From positions 1-58,784 of the forward strand of contig JBCDBD010000022.1 in assembly GCA_039184335.1 (NCBI GenBank): a stretch of DNA of 58,784 nucleotides, written 5' to 3'. This DNA is from JBCDBD01 sp039184335 (lineage in GTDB: Bacteria > Bacteroidota > Bacteroidia > Flavobacteriales > Flavobacteriaceae). Within the stretch, counting starts at the first letter, position 1. Each line of letters starts with the position of its first letter. Below, piece by piece: positions 9,012 through 15,840 of the stretch. The notes beneath the pieces were generated by a model. The model was not told where the DNA came from and searched no databases. It saw only the letters and a program-made list of their open reading frames with translations. Made by a program: the position numbers and the translations under genes.

Positions 9012-10052
9012 TTATTTGATTGTGTAATTTGTTCCTGGTCCTATTCCATGTTTCTCAATTATATTCAACTCTAATAATTTTGGTAGTATTCTTTTGACTG
9101 TTGGACTGGGAATATTTAATTTTTTAGCAATATCTCCAGACTTACACCCTGCATGATTTTCGATAAAACTGATGATACTTTTTTCTTTAGGAGTTAATTT
9201 TGTTTGAGTTCCCTGTACTTTTAATTTTTCAGATAATTTTAGTTGGATATTCTTTAGACAATCAAAAAAGAATTCAATCCATTCATTTACATTTTCATTA
9301 GGTCGATTAGATTGACAATTTTGTAGTACTCGATAATATTCAGTTTTTCTACTCTCAATTTCGTGTTCAAAACTCACATACTGTATCCATTTGTATCCGT
9401 TTTTTAAAAGTAATAGAGAAGATAAGAGTCTACTTAATCTTCCATTTCCATCTTGAAAGGGATGAATACTTAAAAATTCGTAAGCAAATAAGGCACATTT
9501 TACTAATGAATGAGTTTCATTATCATTTCGATACCAATCAATTAAATTTCTCATTGCATCATCCGTTGGAAACCCAGCCTCTGTTGTTTGGAAAACGATA
9601 TACTTTGTTCCATTTGGGAGGGTTGCTTCAACTGCATTACTATGTTGTTTGTAGTTTCCTTTATGCCATTGGTCTTTCTCATTATGCTTCATTAAGAGGT
9701 TATGCAAATTCTTAATGTCATTTTCACTAATTCTTATCTCATTGTAAGAATCTGATATTAAATCTAATGTCTTAAAGTAACCTATAACTTCTTGTGAATC
9801 TCTATCTTTAATTTTAGTTATGTCAATATTTTCTAATAAAACTTCAACCTCTTGGTTACTCATTTTTGAACCTTCAATTCTTGTCGAAGCACCAACACTT
9901 TTAACAGTTGCAATTGATTTTAACTCTTTTAAAGTTAATCCTTCTTTTCGTTCAATTGAAGTCCATGTAGCATCAAATCTGTCAATTGTACTGATTTGCG
10001 ATAATAATTTCCAGTTTATGTTTAGTTGAAAATTGTAAACGTTATTTTCCAT
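9012..10052 (-). CDS. Fic-domain AMP-transferase with C-terminal winged helix
   Basis: 346 residues. The catalytic Fic loop is intact: 'HPFQDGNGRLSR' with His197, Asp201, Gly-Asn-Gly and Arg205. Upstream, 'STRIEGSKMS' (residues 56-65) matches the [S/T]xxxE[G/N] inhibitory helix with Glu60, so this is a self-inhibited (class II) Fic protein. The last 60 residues form a winged helix ('GCKSGDIAKKLNIPSPTVKRIL'). Such proteins AMPylate target proteins and often autoregulate; two 45-bp operator-like repeats lie just upstream of the start (10071-10161). It is the only gene of its cassette. Confidence 0.88.
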   Translation of the reverse strand: MENNVYNFQLNINWKLLSQISTIDRFDATWTSIERKEGLTLKELKSIATVKSVGASTRIEGSKMSNQEVEVLLENIDITKIKDRDSQEVIGYFKTLDLISDSYNEIRISENDIKNLHNLLMKHNEKDQWHKGNYKQHSNAVEATLPNGTKYIVFQTTEAGFPTDDAMRNLIDWYRNDNETHSLVKCALFAYEFLSIHPFQDGNGRLSRLLSSLLLLKNGYKWIQYVSFEHEIESRKTEYYRVLQNCQSNRPNENVNEWIEFFFDCLKNIQLKLSEKLKVQGTQTKLTPKEKSIISFIENHAGCKSGDIAKKLNIPSPTVKRILPKLLELNIIEKHGIGPGTNYTIK

Positions 10053-10070
10053 ATTACAAATATAGAAAAT

Positions 10071-10161
10071 GATACGTTATGATTCGTATATGTATGATAG
10101 TTATTCAATAGTTTTTGATACGATATGATTCTATATTATACGATAGTTATTCGTTTTTTGG
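10071..10161 (-). promoter_or_regulatory. Tandem operator-like repeats upstream of the Fic gene
   Basis: Two copies of a roughly 45-bp sequence, at 10071-10115 and 10117-10161, share GATACGnTATGATTC and GATAGTTATTC. Copy 1 contains the palindrome ATACG-N8-CGTAT. Their place immediately upstream of the Fic start codon, and the winged helix at the end of that protein, suggest an autoregulatory operator. Binding is inferred. Confidence 0.5.
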
Positions 10162-10166
10162 TAGTG

Positions 10167-10305
10167 TTTTACAACGTCTCGGCTATGATTTCGTTGCGGC
10201 GATTTCCGGCAGGAAATTGTCGAACTGAAATCGGGCCGTGTTAATGGTTCTTAGTTTTAAAGTTAACAAGAAAGCAGCTATGAATTATAGCCCTTGTTGT
10301 AAACA
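10167..10305. repeat. Cassette-array spacer C (attC-like hairpin element)
   Basis: Begins TTTTACAACGT and ends CTTGTTGTAAACA. The outer arms pair through GGCTATgATT (near 10181) and the ATAGCC side near 10286-10292. An inner hairpin GATTTCC-GGCA-GGAAATt lies at about 10200-10218. The right end GTTGTAAACA (10296-10305) returns inverted as TGTTTACAAC at 11144-11153, bounding the next unit. Confidence 0.7.
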
Positions 10306-10306
10306 G

Positions 10307-10774
10307 TTATTTCATCATTTCAGCAAAGTATTTTTCGACTTGCTTTTTGTCTTCTTCAGTTCTCAGAATCAGTAGCTCATTGTTTTTATGAGTTTTATAA
10401 TTCAGCAGGAATTTAGTTTTTCCACTCCGCGTTAGTTCCAAATATTCTATTCGCTTTGGGTCAAAATTCTCCGTAATCAACTCTGTTTCTTGAGTTCGTT
10501 CGAGTATTTTTTTAACTCTAGTTAGTTTTCCGCTTTCTTGGTCAATTCTTAATTCCGAGTAGTAAATCCATGATGCAAATCGATATAGTATATATCCAAT
10601 AGTTGTTAGAATTACGATGAAAATCGCTGTCAACCATTGAACAAATAGAATCAGAATTATAAAAGAAGCGGAATTCCAAACTATCAGTTCTTTCCATTTA
10701 AATGGTATTCGGTCACTCAAAGTGTGAATGTGGCCATCTTTGGAAATTCTGAAATAGTCTTCGTTTTCCGTCAT
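10307..10774 (-). CDS. Hypothetical membrane protein, cassette cargo
   Basis: 155 residues, family not recognised. Two hydrophobic stretches at about 30-48 and 50-68 form a membrane hairpin; the rest is a charged, beta-prone cytoplasmic tail ('LRIDQESGKLTRVKKIL', 'TKFLLNYKTHKNNELLILRT') resembling small PH-like domains. It starts 6 bp after the stop of the gene at 10781-11140 and shares its cassette, so the two are probably one operon. No function is proposed. Confidence 0.6.
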   Translation of the reverse strand: MTENEDYFRISKDGHIHTLSDRIPFKWKELIVWNSASFIILILFVQWLTAIFIVILTTIGYILYRFASWIYYSELRIDQESGKLTRVKKILERTQETELITENFDPKRIEYLELTRSGKTKFLLNYKTHKNNELLILRTEEDKKQVEKYFAEMMK

Positions 10775-10780
10775 GGTCTT

Positions 10781-11140
10781 CTAATGGTCTCCTACAATAT
10801 ATTTTTCCACCAGTCCATTCTGGCTAAAGGTAAATTCCAAATACCCGTAATTAATTCCTCTCTTTGAGGGACCTAAATCATAGTACAATTTCGAATCATA
10901 GGTTTGGGTTGGTTCGCCAAGTAGATTTATAATCTCACTTTTTGTCATTCCCTTTAGCTCATAGTTTTCTCGCAAACTATTCATCATGTCCCATCGCAAA
11001 CTCATTTCCGTCTCGGATTGTGTTTTCCATTTTTCGGAGTCAAAGGGAATAGGTTCCGTATATCTATTTGTAAGGTAGATACCAACAATTAGAATTACCA
11101 AGATTACAATTACACTCCGTATGATTTTGGCAATTTTCAT
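10781..11140 (-). CDS. Hypothetical membrane-anchored protein, SmpA/BamE-like fold
   Basis: 119 residues. One N-terminal membrane anchor (about 8-25) is followed by a small extracytoplasmic domain containing 'LKGMTKSEIINLLGEPTQ', the helix-turn pattern 'gmtk.ev...lGpP' of the SmpA/OmlA/BamE fold, then 'GYLEFTFSQNGLVEKYIVG'. It lacks a lipobox. It lies in a two-gene cassette with 10307-10774. The exact role is unknown; the fold call is moderate. Confidence 0.6.
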   Translation of the reverse strand: MKIAKIIRSVIVILVILIVGIYLTNRYTEPIPFDSEKWKTQSETEMSLRWDMMNSLRENYELKGMTKSEIINLLGEPTQTYDSKLYYDLGPSKRGINYGYLEFTFSQNGLVEKYIVGDH

Positions 11141-11143
11141 AAT

Positions 11144-11281
11144 TGTTTACAACGGTCTTGTATAAAAATCAGTACGGGAGAAAATCAATTTGAATTTTTG
11201 AACCGTAAATGATTATCTATAAATCTACTGATTTTCGGCTAGAAAATCAGCCCGTATTGTTTTTATACGTTGTTGGGCGTA
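11144..11281. repeat. Cassette-array spacer D (attC-like hairpin element)
   Basis: The clearest spacer. Left arm TTGTATAAAAATCAGTACGGG (near 11158) pairs with right arm CCCGTATTGTTTTTATAC (11251-11268), and a perfect inner hairpin CTGATTTTC-GGCTA-GAAAATCAG lies at 11228-11250. The left end is TGTTTACAACGG and the right end is GTTGTTGGGCGTA. GTTGGGCGTA (11272-11281) returns inverted as TACGCCCAAC at 12417-12426. GCCCAAC/GTTGGGC also fits the R-box consensus of integron attC sites. Confidence 0.75.
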
Positions 11282-11282
11282 G

Positions 11283-11468
11283 TTATTTTTTATCGGTCAG
11301 CGTAATGGTCAGCTTATTCTTTTTTTGTGCCACCTTAATTTCTTTTCCAATTTCAAATCCGAGTTCTTTCAGCCAATTTCCTTCAAGTCGGATTTCAGGA
11401 ACGGTTGTGTTGTCCCAAGTCCGAGAGCGGAATTTCTGATAGACTTTTAATTTTCGAAATCGGTTCAT
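11283..11468 (-). CDS. SymE-like toxin / AbrB-fold small protein
   Basis: 61 residues from the ATG at 11468; an upstream in-frame GTG at 11495 would add nine residues but lies inside an operator-like palindrome. The sequence 'TVPEIRLEGNWLKELGFEIG' is the signature of SymE-family proteins (AbrB superfamily; the family toxin is proposed to act on nucleic acid). It is divergent from an XRE regulator 60 bp away, and paired operators lie between them. Toxicity is inferred from family, not shown. Confidence 0.7.
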   Translation of the reverse strand: MNRFRKLKVYQKFRSRTWDNTTVPEIRLEGNWLKELGFEIGKEIKVAQKKNKLTITLTDKK

Positions 11469-11477
11469 TAAATTAAT

Positions 11478-11533
11478 GTTCGCTATTCCGAACACAATAT
11501 AAAAATAATTTCTTGATATTCGGTATAGTGAAC
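11478..11533. promoter_or_regulatory. Paired operator-like palindromes between SymE-like and XRE genes
   Basis: Site 1, GTTCGCTATTCCGAAC at 11478-11493, is a palindrome just upstream of the SymE-like ATG. Site 2, TTCGGTATAGTGAAC at 11519-11533, has the same TTC...GAA half-sites and covers the probable GTG start of the XRE gene. Two similar sites in a divergent promoter are typical targets of a small XRE repressor. Binding is inferred. Confidence 0.5.
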
Positions 11534-11752
11534 ACGAAAGAAACGAAATATTTTCAAAAATTAGGTGCTAAAATCAAGCAACTACGAGAAGAAAAAGAAA
11601 TTGACCAAAAATCTTTTGCTTTTGATTGTGAGATTGGTCGAACTCAATTGTATATGATTGAAAAAGGTAGAACAAATCCTCGTTTACTTACTTTAATGAA
11701 AATTGCTGATGGATTGGGGATTTCTATTTCTGAACTTGTTTCTTTGCCTTAA
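11528..11752 (+). CDS. XRE-family helix-turn-helix regulator
   Basis: About 74 residues from a GTG at 11528; an upstream TTG at 11513 is possible. A single HTH_3 domain: 'LGAKIKQLREEKEIDQKSFA' then 'IGRTQLYMIEKGRTNPRLLT' and 'LLTLMKIADGLGISISELVS'. It is the only plus-strand gene of the array. It reads away from the SymE-like gene and its end overlaps the end of the HEPN-like gene by four bases. It probably represses its own divergent promoter through the two palindromes at 11478-11533. Confidence 0.8.
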   Translation: MNTKETKYFQKLGAKIKQLREEKEIDQKSFAFDCEIGRTQLYMIEKGRTNPRLLTLMKIADGLGISISELVSLP

Positions 11753-12393
11753 TTACATTTGACTAACTTTTCCTGCATTTCTTTTTTCAAGATTTCGAAA
11801 AAACTTTTAATGGTCACAATAGCTTTAAGATTGAATTCTTTTGAAAATCGAAGTGCGATTTTGTCAAAGTCAATTGGTGAAACTAACAGTCCCTCATTTC
11901 TTTTAGCTAATCCTACTCCCTTTTTTCGGTCAATTAAAGGTTCTCCGTGTACAAAGACATTTCGTAATTTATTATAGTCATTAAGCCTTGCCCAAATATT
12001 GTCTGAAAAAGGTTCACTTATTCCGCAAACTTTTTTCAGATAAGTTGATGCTCGGAAAATTCCATTTCCTGCTATGTCTGTAAGTCCAACTTTATAATTT
12101 TCCGTCTGCTGTAAGTTTTTACAAACTTGGTCCAAAGCAGATTCTAATCGAAAGTAAGAATGAAGAAATGTTGTTCTCCATAGGATGTCAGGAAAGATGC
12201 TTCCAAATTGCACTTCTGGATGAAATCTTGGATTGGTGTGTTCAGTTTCGTCAGAGAGTTTTTTGTTAGTTTTTAAATTATCCGCCAAAAATGTGTCTGT
12301 AGATTCAATAAAGGCTTTGATATCTTCTAATTCGTGAGAGATATAGTCAAAGTGATATCGATAAGTATATTGTTTGAACTGTTCCTCGTCCAT
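11749..12393 (-). CDS. HEPN-like helical protein (possible RNase/defence effector)
   Basis: 214 residues, all-helical. The sequence 'LNDYNKLRNVFVHGE' holds an R-x4-H motif (Arg144-Asn145 ... His149), the catalytic signature of HEPN ribonucleases, and 'LHSYFRLESALDQVCKNL' upstream is a typical HEPN helix. The family was not recognised beyond that. It ends tail-to-tail with the XRE gene, sharing a cassette with the SymE-like toxin; many such proteins act in abortive infection or toxin-antitoxin systems. A non-catalytic HEPN fold is the alternative. Confidence 0.6.
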   Translation of the reverse strand: MDEEQFKQYTYRYHFDYISHELEDIKAFIESTDTFLADNLKTNKKLSDETEHTNPRFHPEVQFGSIFPDILWRTTFLHSYFRLESALDQVCKNLQQTENYKVGLTDIAGNGIFRASTYLKKVCGISEPFSDNIWARLNDYNKLRNVFVHGEPLIDRKKGVGLAKRNEGLLVSPIDFDKIALRFSKEFNLKAIVTIKSFFEILKKEMQEKLVKCN

Positions 12394-12416
12394 TCTATTT
12401 TTTGGTCAGTCTTAAT

Positions 12417-12539
12417 TACGCCCAACGGTTAAGAGTATGTTTTAGCTTAAGCGTGTTTGCTGATCTAAAAATATGGATAATTTACACAGATCTATATCTT
12501 TTAGGTAAAGCAAGATAAAATATACTCAGTGTTGTATGC
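12417..12539. repeat. Cassette-array spacer E (attC-like hairpin element)
   Basis: The left end TACGCCCAACGG (12417-) closes the SymE/XRE/HEPN unit. Arms AGTATgTTTTAgCTT (near 12435) and AAGaTAAAATATACT (near 12511-12526) pair, as do CTAAAAATAT and ATATcTTTTAG in the middle. The right end GTTGTATGC (12531-12539) returns inverted as GCATACAAC at 12920-12928, so the adjacent unit is the non-coding one. Confidence 0.65.
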
Positions 12540-12928
12540 TGTTTTTTTATTTTCATAAACTCTATACAGATGAGAATAAAAAGAAGGGACGGTCACCGGT
12601 GTTGGCAAAGTCTCTAAACCATCAGGTTCAGTCCAGCAGGACCCTTACAGGTCTTTGCTCTATAGTCCACCGACTATGGCGTCGAAGATCAGGTATTTTT
12701 TAGATTTTAATGTCCAAATCCCCTAACAGCCCGAAGCACTTGACTTTGTCAATTATTTCGGCTACCTTGACCAAGCACTTTAATGTGCCAACATTCAGAT
12801 AGCGGGCTCTCTATGATACCTAGCATATAGTGCTTGACCAAACAGCTTTCAGCTGTAGGGCTTTGTCCTTATAACCAATACCTGGATCCTGGCTGAACAC
12901 CCCTCAACACCGCGTTATTGCATACAAC
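12531..12928 (-). ncRNA. Candidate structured non-coding RNA unit between recombinase and cassettes
   Basis: A 0.39-kb stretch without a credible ORF but full of exact stems. In minus-strand order: ACAGCT-GAA-AGCTGT; CAAGCACT...AGTGCTTG (8 bp); AGCCGAA...TTCGGGCT enclosing TTGAC-AAA-GTCAA; ATAGTC-GGTG-GACTAT; then GCAAAG...CTTTGC enclosing two neighbouring hairpins GTCC-TGCT-GGAC and AACC-TGAT-GGTT. A motif TTGGTCAAG occurs twice. It is bounded by the inverted 9-mer GTTGTATGC/GCATACAAC like a cargo cassette, and lies directly downstream of the recombinase on its strand. It was not matched to any RNA family I know. The strand is inferred from the neighbours, since stems read on both. Confidence 0.6.
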
Positions 12929-12931
12929 AAT

Positions 12932-12956
12932 GGTATATGATCATTGATCATATACC
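12932..12956. repeat. Perfect 12-bp palindrome at the 3' end of the recombinase gene
   Basis: GGTATATGATCA, one T, then TGATCATATACC: a perfect inverted repeat with a one-base centre, 10 bp past the recombinase stop and 3 bp from the GCATACAAC unit end. It could be a recombination (attI-like) site, a terminator without a U tract, or an RNA-processing hairpin. The lack of a following T run on either strand argues against a simple terminator. Confidence 0.6.
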
Positions 12957-12966
12957 CCTTATACGC

Positions 12967-14094
12967 CTAAGATAGCAAATCCTCAATTTTCATAAATGAC
13001 CTATCGGCCACATGGGTATATATCTCCGTTGTCCGGGTAGAATTATGACCTAATAATAGTTGGATATGTCTAATATCAGTGCCCTTTTCCAATAAATGTG
13101 TCGCAAAACTGTGTCTGAGCATATGGGGGGTAACCCTTCTATTTATGCCTGCTTTCCTTGCCGAGGTAACAATAATGCTCAACACACTGGAACTACTGTA
13201 CTTTTTCCCTTTTGGTCCTTCGAACAGATAGTTTTTGGGTTTGTATTCCCTGTAATAAAGCCTTAGGTGCTTCAGTGTGTTCTTACCCAAAATGGTCAAG
13301 CGGTCTTTGTTGCCCTTACCCTGCCTTATCCGAACCATCATTCGATTGCTATCTATATCAGCAGGCTTCAACTCTAAAAGTTCATTTCTCCTAAGTCCGG
13401 ATGAATAGAGAAGTTCAACGATGCACCTGTGCTTTATGTTATTGGTGTTCTCAATAATACCCAATATTTCGTTCTTTGATAATACATTCGGCAGTCGTTT
13501 CTTCTTTCGGGGCCGCTCTATGGAGTAGAACCTGTTGGGCATACCGTTGACGACTTCATAATAAAACTTGATACTGTTCAGGGATTGGTTCACATAGGAG
13601 TCCGATTTTCCCTCCCTTATCAATTTCAGTAGGTAATCCCTAATCTCATTTTCATCTATTTTTATGGGATCGGTTTCTCTAAAATGGTTGATAAAGGACT
13701 CAAAACAGTTTACATAGGCCTTTACGGTATTATTGGAATAGCGCAGAATCTCAAGTTTGGCAAGATATTCCTCGGGGCAAGTTTTGTATTCAGGCTTTAA
13801 TTTTCTTCTCCTGAACCATCCTACATCGATATCGGAATTCTCATTTCTCAACTTTCGTTCAGAGAAGAAGTAATTTCCGTTTATCCACACCTCTCCCTTA
13901 AAAGTCTTGAATATCAACCCAAGATTAGCCTTGTTATTGGGCAAATGGTACATATTGAATTCTTTGGACCACTCTATATTTGAAATCGAACCCACCAAAC
14001 CCTCTATGACCTTATCGGAGGTAAATTGAAGTCCGATATGCCTTTGGTCATTAATCAATAGATGTTTCAGAGTGATGCTCCTTCCTTTGAACAT
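12967..14094 (-). CDS. Tyrosine recombinase/integrase (XerC/IntI-like) with N-terminal extension
   Basis: 375 residues. The C-terminal catalytic domain has every active-site residue: Arg235 ('SSGLRRNELL'), Lys260 ('RQGKGNKDR'), His324-x-x-Arg327 ('HMLRHSFATHLL'), His350 ('LLGHNS') and the nucleophile Tyr359 ('EIYTHV'). A SAM-like core-binding domain spans about 108-195. The first 100 residues form an additional domain ('HIGLQFTSDKVIEGLV...YHLPNN') seen in Bacteroidota recombinases. It lies at the head of the cassette array on the same strand as the cargo, with a divergent zinc-motif gene upstream, so it is the obvious candidate to move the units. Confidence 0.93.
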   Translation of the reverse strand: MFKGRSITLKHLLINDQRHIGLQFTSDKVIEGLVGSISNIEWSKEFNMYHLPNNKANLGLIFKTFKGEVWINGNYFFSERKLRNENSDIDVGWFRRRKLKPEYKTCPEEYLAKLEILRYSNNTVKAYVNCFESFINHFRETDPIKIDENEIRDYLLKLIREGKSDSYVNQSLNSIKFYYEVVNGMPNRFYSIERPRKKKRLPNVLSKNEILGIIENTNNIKHRCIVELLYSSGLRRNELLELKPADIDSNRMMVRIRQGKGNKDRLTILGKNTLKHLRLYYREYKPKNYLFEGPKGKKYSSSSVLSIIVTSARKAGINRRVTPHMLRHSFATHLLEKGTDIRHIQLLLGHNSTRTTEIYTHVADRSFMKIEDLLS

Positions 14095-14146
14095 AATATT
14101 GTTTTAAGGCAATTTGGATAAAGAAATTGATTTAATCGTATCTTAA

Positions 14147-14161
14147 ACGAATAATGTTCGT
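14147..14161. promoter_or_regulatory. Inverted repeat in the divergent recombinase promoter region
   Basis: ACGAA-TAATG-TTCGT, a palindrome with a 5-bp centre, lies in the 95-bp gap between the recombinase and the divergent gene at 14190. Nearby copies of TCGTAT (14136) and TTCGTAT (14158) extend the pattern. Probably an operator for a regulator of the recombinase; no regulator is identified. Confidence 0.35.
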
Positions 14162-14189
14162 ATATACATTCGATTAATTTATAAAGGCC

Positions 14190-14567
14190 ATGAGATTACA
14201 GAAACATTGCCTGCATTGCAATAGGGAATTGGTAGGCCGAACAGACAAGAAGTATTGTAACCTCCACTGCAAAAGTGCTTATCAATACCAAAAGGCCAAG
14301 AAAGAACCGGAACGTTTTTATAATAAGGTGGATAACCAAATACGGCTCAATAGAAGATTACTTAAGCAATATAATAAGGCAGGAAAATCCATTGTTAGGG
14401 CTCAAGTACTTTTAGACCTTGGTTTTAATCCGAAGTTCTTTACCCATTATTGGAAGAACCAGAAAGGAGATGTATATCTTTTTGTTTATGAATATGGGTT
14501 TCTTACTAAGATAGAAAACAATAAACAGAAATATGTACTGATTACTTGGCAGGAGTATATGGCTTGA
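14190..14567 (+). CDS. Small zinc-motif protein divergent from the recombinase
   Basis: 125 residues, family not named. The N-terminus has two Cys pairs, 'CLHCNREL' and 'YCNLHCKSAYQY' (C-x2-C ... C-x3-C with His), a treble-clef-like zinc site, followed by basic helical sequence ('KKEPERFYNKVDNQIRLNRRLLKQ') and a C-terminal part ending 'YGFLTKIENNKQKYVLITWQEYM'. It looks nucleic-acid binding. Its position back-to-back with the recombinase, 95 bp apart, suggests a regulator or accessory factor of recombination; this is inferred from context only. Confidence 0.65.
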   Translation: MRLQKHCLHCNRELVGRTDKKYCNLHCKSAYQYQKAKKEPERFYNKVDNQIRLNRRLLKQYNKAGKSIVRAQVLLDLGFNPKFFTHYWKNQKGDVYLFVYEYGFLTKIENNKQKYVLITWQEYMA

Positions 14568-14736
14568 TTTAGGTAGATTCTATTTTCAATTCTGTAAACG
14601 TAGCATAGCGAAGTCATGTAAACCCCAAATCCTTTAGATTAGCCTCGAACCAAAAACCCGTGGTCATGATGTTGAAAAGAGGGGGTCTGGGGGAGACTCA
14701 CAACTTCTTCTTTTGTGGATAACTTTGGTTTTTGAT

Positions 14737-14808
14737 AAAAGGGAACGGGGTGAACCCAGCCCAAATCCGGGTTAACGGCCCAAGGTAAGTATTCGTCCCC
14801 TTTCCCTT
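14737..14808 (+). ncRNA. Structured leader of IS110 element, bridge-RNA candidate
   Basis: The 330 bp between 14568 and the transposase hold no ORF. Within them AAGGGAACGGGG (14739-14750) pairs with CCCCTTTCCCTT (14797-14808) in 11 of 12 positions, enclosing AACCC/GGGTT; ATCCGGGTTAACGG and ATCCCGGTTACAAGG are near-direct repeats. IS110-group elements carry their target-choosing bridge RNA in the non-coding end upstream of the transposase, which is exactly this place. The identity is inferred; the element is dead in any case. Confidence 0.4.
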
Positions 14809-14896
14809 CCAATCCCGGTTACAAGGACCAAATAGAATTTTAGGAAATCCCTGTTAAAGGTTTTGGTCAGGTAGCCATTTAAAGCAAGCTAAAGTT

Positions 14897-15840
14897 ATGA
14901 AAATCAAAGAGACCATCGGTATTGATGTGAGCAAGGCCAGCCTTGATGCCCACATCCATTCCAACAAGTGCAAGGGCACTTTCGAGAACTCGGAAAAAGG
15001 GTTCGCATCGCTCGTCAAATGGGCATACACCAACAGCGGACACTCCAAAGAGAATACCCTGTTCGTCTTCAAGCATACGGGACTTTACTCCGAGAAGTAG
15101 GCCGAACATCTTTCGTCCAAGGGAATACCCTATACCATCGTGGCTGGGCTCCAAATCAAAAAGTCACTTGGCATCGTAAGGGGAAAGGACGATAGGATAG
15201 ATGCGGCCATGATAGCCCTCTACGCCTACAGGCTCAGGGACGAGATTGTTCCATCAAAAGACTCATCAAACAGAGAGCGGGCTACAAGGCCAGTCTAAAG
15301 GAACAGAAAAAGGTACTGGCACAAAAAGACTTCGGATTGTTGTTCAAGGTGCAGAATAAAATGATTGTGGAACTTACCAAACAGATAGAAGTCATTGATG
15401 TGGAAATGGTATCCATCGTCAAAGCTGATATGGAACTAGACCGTATCTTCAAACTGTTGTTGACCATCAGGTGCATCGGAAACCAAGCGGCCATGCTGCT
15501 CATCGTCCATACGGAAGGGTTCACCAAGTTCAGCAATGCAAGACAGTTCGCGGCCTATTGTGGGATAGCGCCATATCCCCACTGATCGGGCACAAGCATC
15601 AGGGGAAGGCCAAAGATCAGCCCAATGGCCAACAAGACCGTCAAGAGCATGCTCAACATGTGCGCCCCGTCGTCCATCATCTACAATGCGGAAATCAAAA
15701 AATATTACGCCCAAAGGGTCGCGGCGGGCAAGAACAAGATGAGCACCATAAACATCATACGCAACAAGCTCGTCTCTCGGGCGTTCGCCGTCGTCAATCG
15801 TGGAACACCATACGTCAACGTCTACAAACATGCCGCCTAA
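14897..15840 (+). pseudogene. IS110-family transposase, inactivated
   Basis: The N-terminal DEDD domain starts 'ETIGIDVSKASLDAHIHS'; the reading frame meets a TAG at 15098-15100, continues in frame with 'DDRIDAAMIALYAYRL' (the DxxD part), then a frameshift with a small deletion near 15255 changes frame. The C-terminal Transposase_20 part ('LLTIRCIGNQAAMLLIVHTE', 'FAAYCGIAPYPH') meets a TGA at 15583-15585 and finishes 'PMANKTVKSMLNMCA...YVNVYKHAA' at 15840. Two nonsense codons and one frameshift mean no active enzyme. Its base use is GC-richer than its surroundings, indicating transfer. Confidence 0.88.

Noticed and set aside
8866..12539. Classical (class 1-3 type) integron attC array
   Set aside because: Spacers are long and symmetric, the shared core is only GTTG/CAAC, unit ends vary, and the integrase is co-oriented with the cassettes; described as integron-like instead.
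12531..12928. Group I or group II intron
   Set aside because: CTATAGTCC and GACTAT look like group I core elements, but their order is wrong and no P/Q/R/S set or domain V was found; no reverse transcriptase or homing gene is adjacent.
8866..12956. CRISPR array
   Set aside because: The repeated elements are over 100 bp, not identical, and separated by genes; no short regular repeat-spacer pattern exists anywhere in the window.
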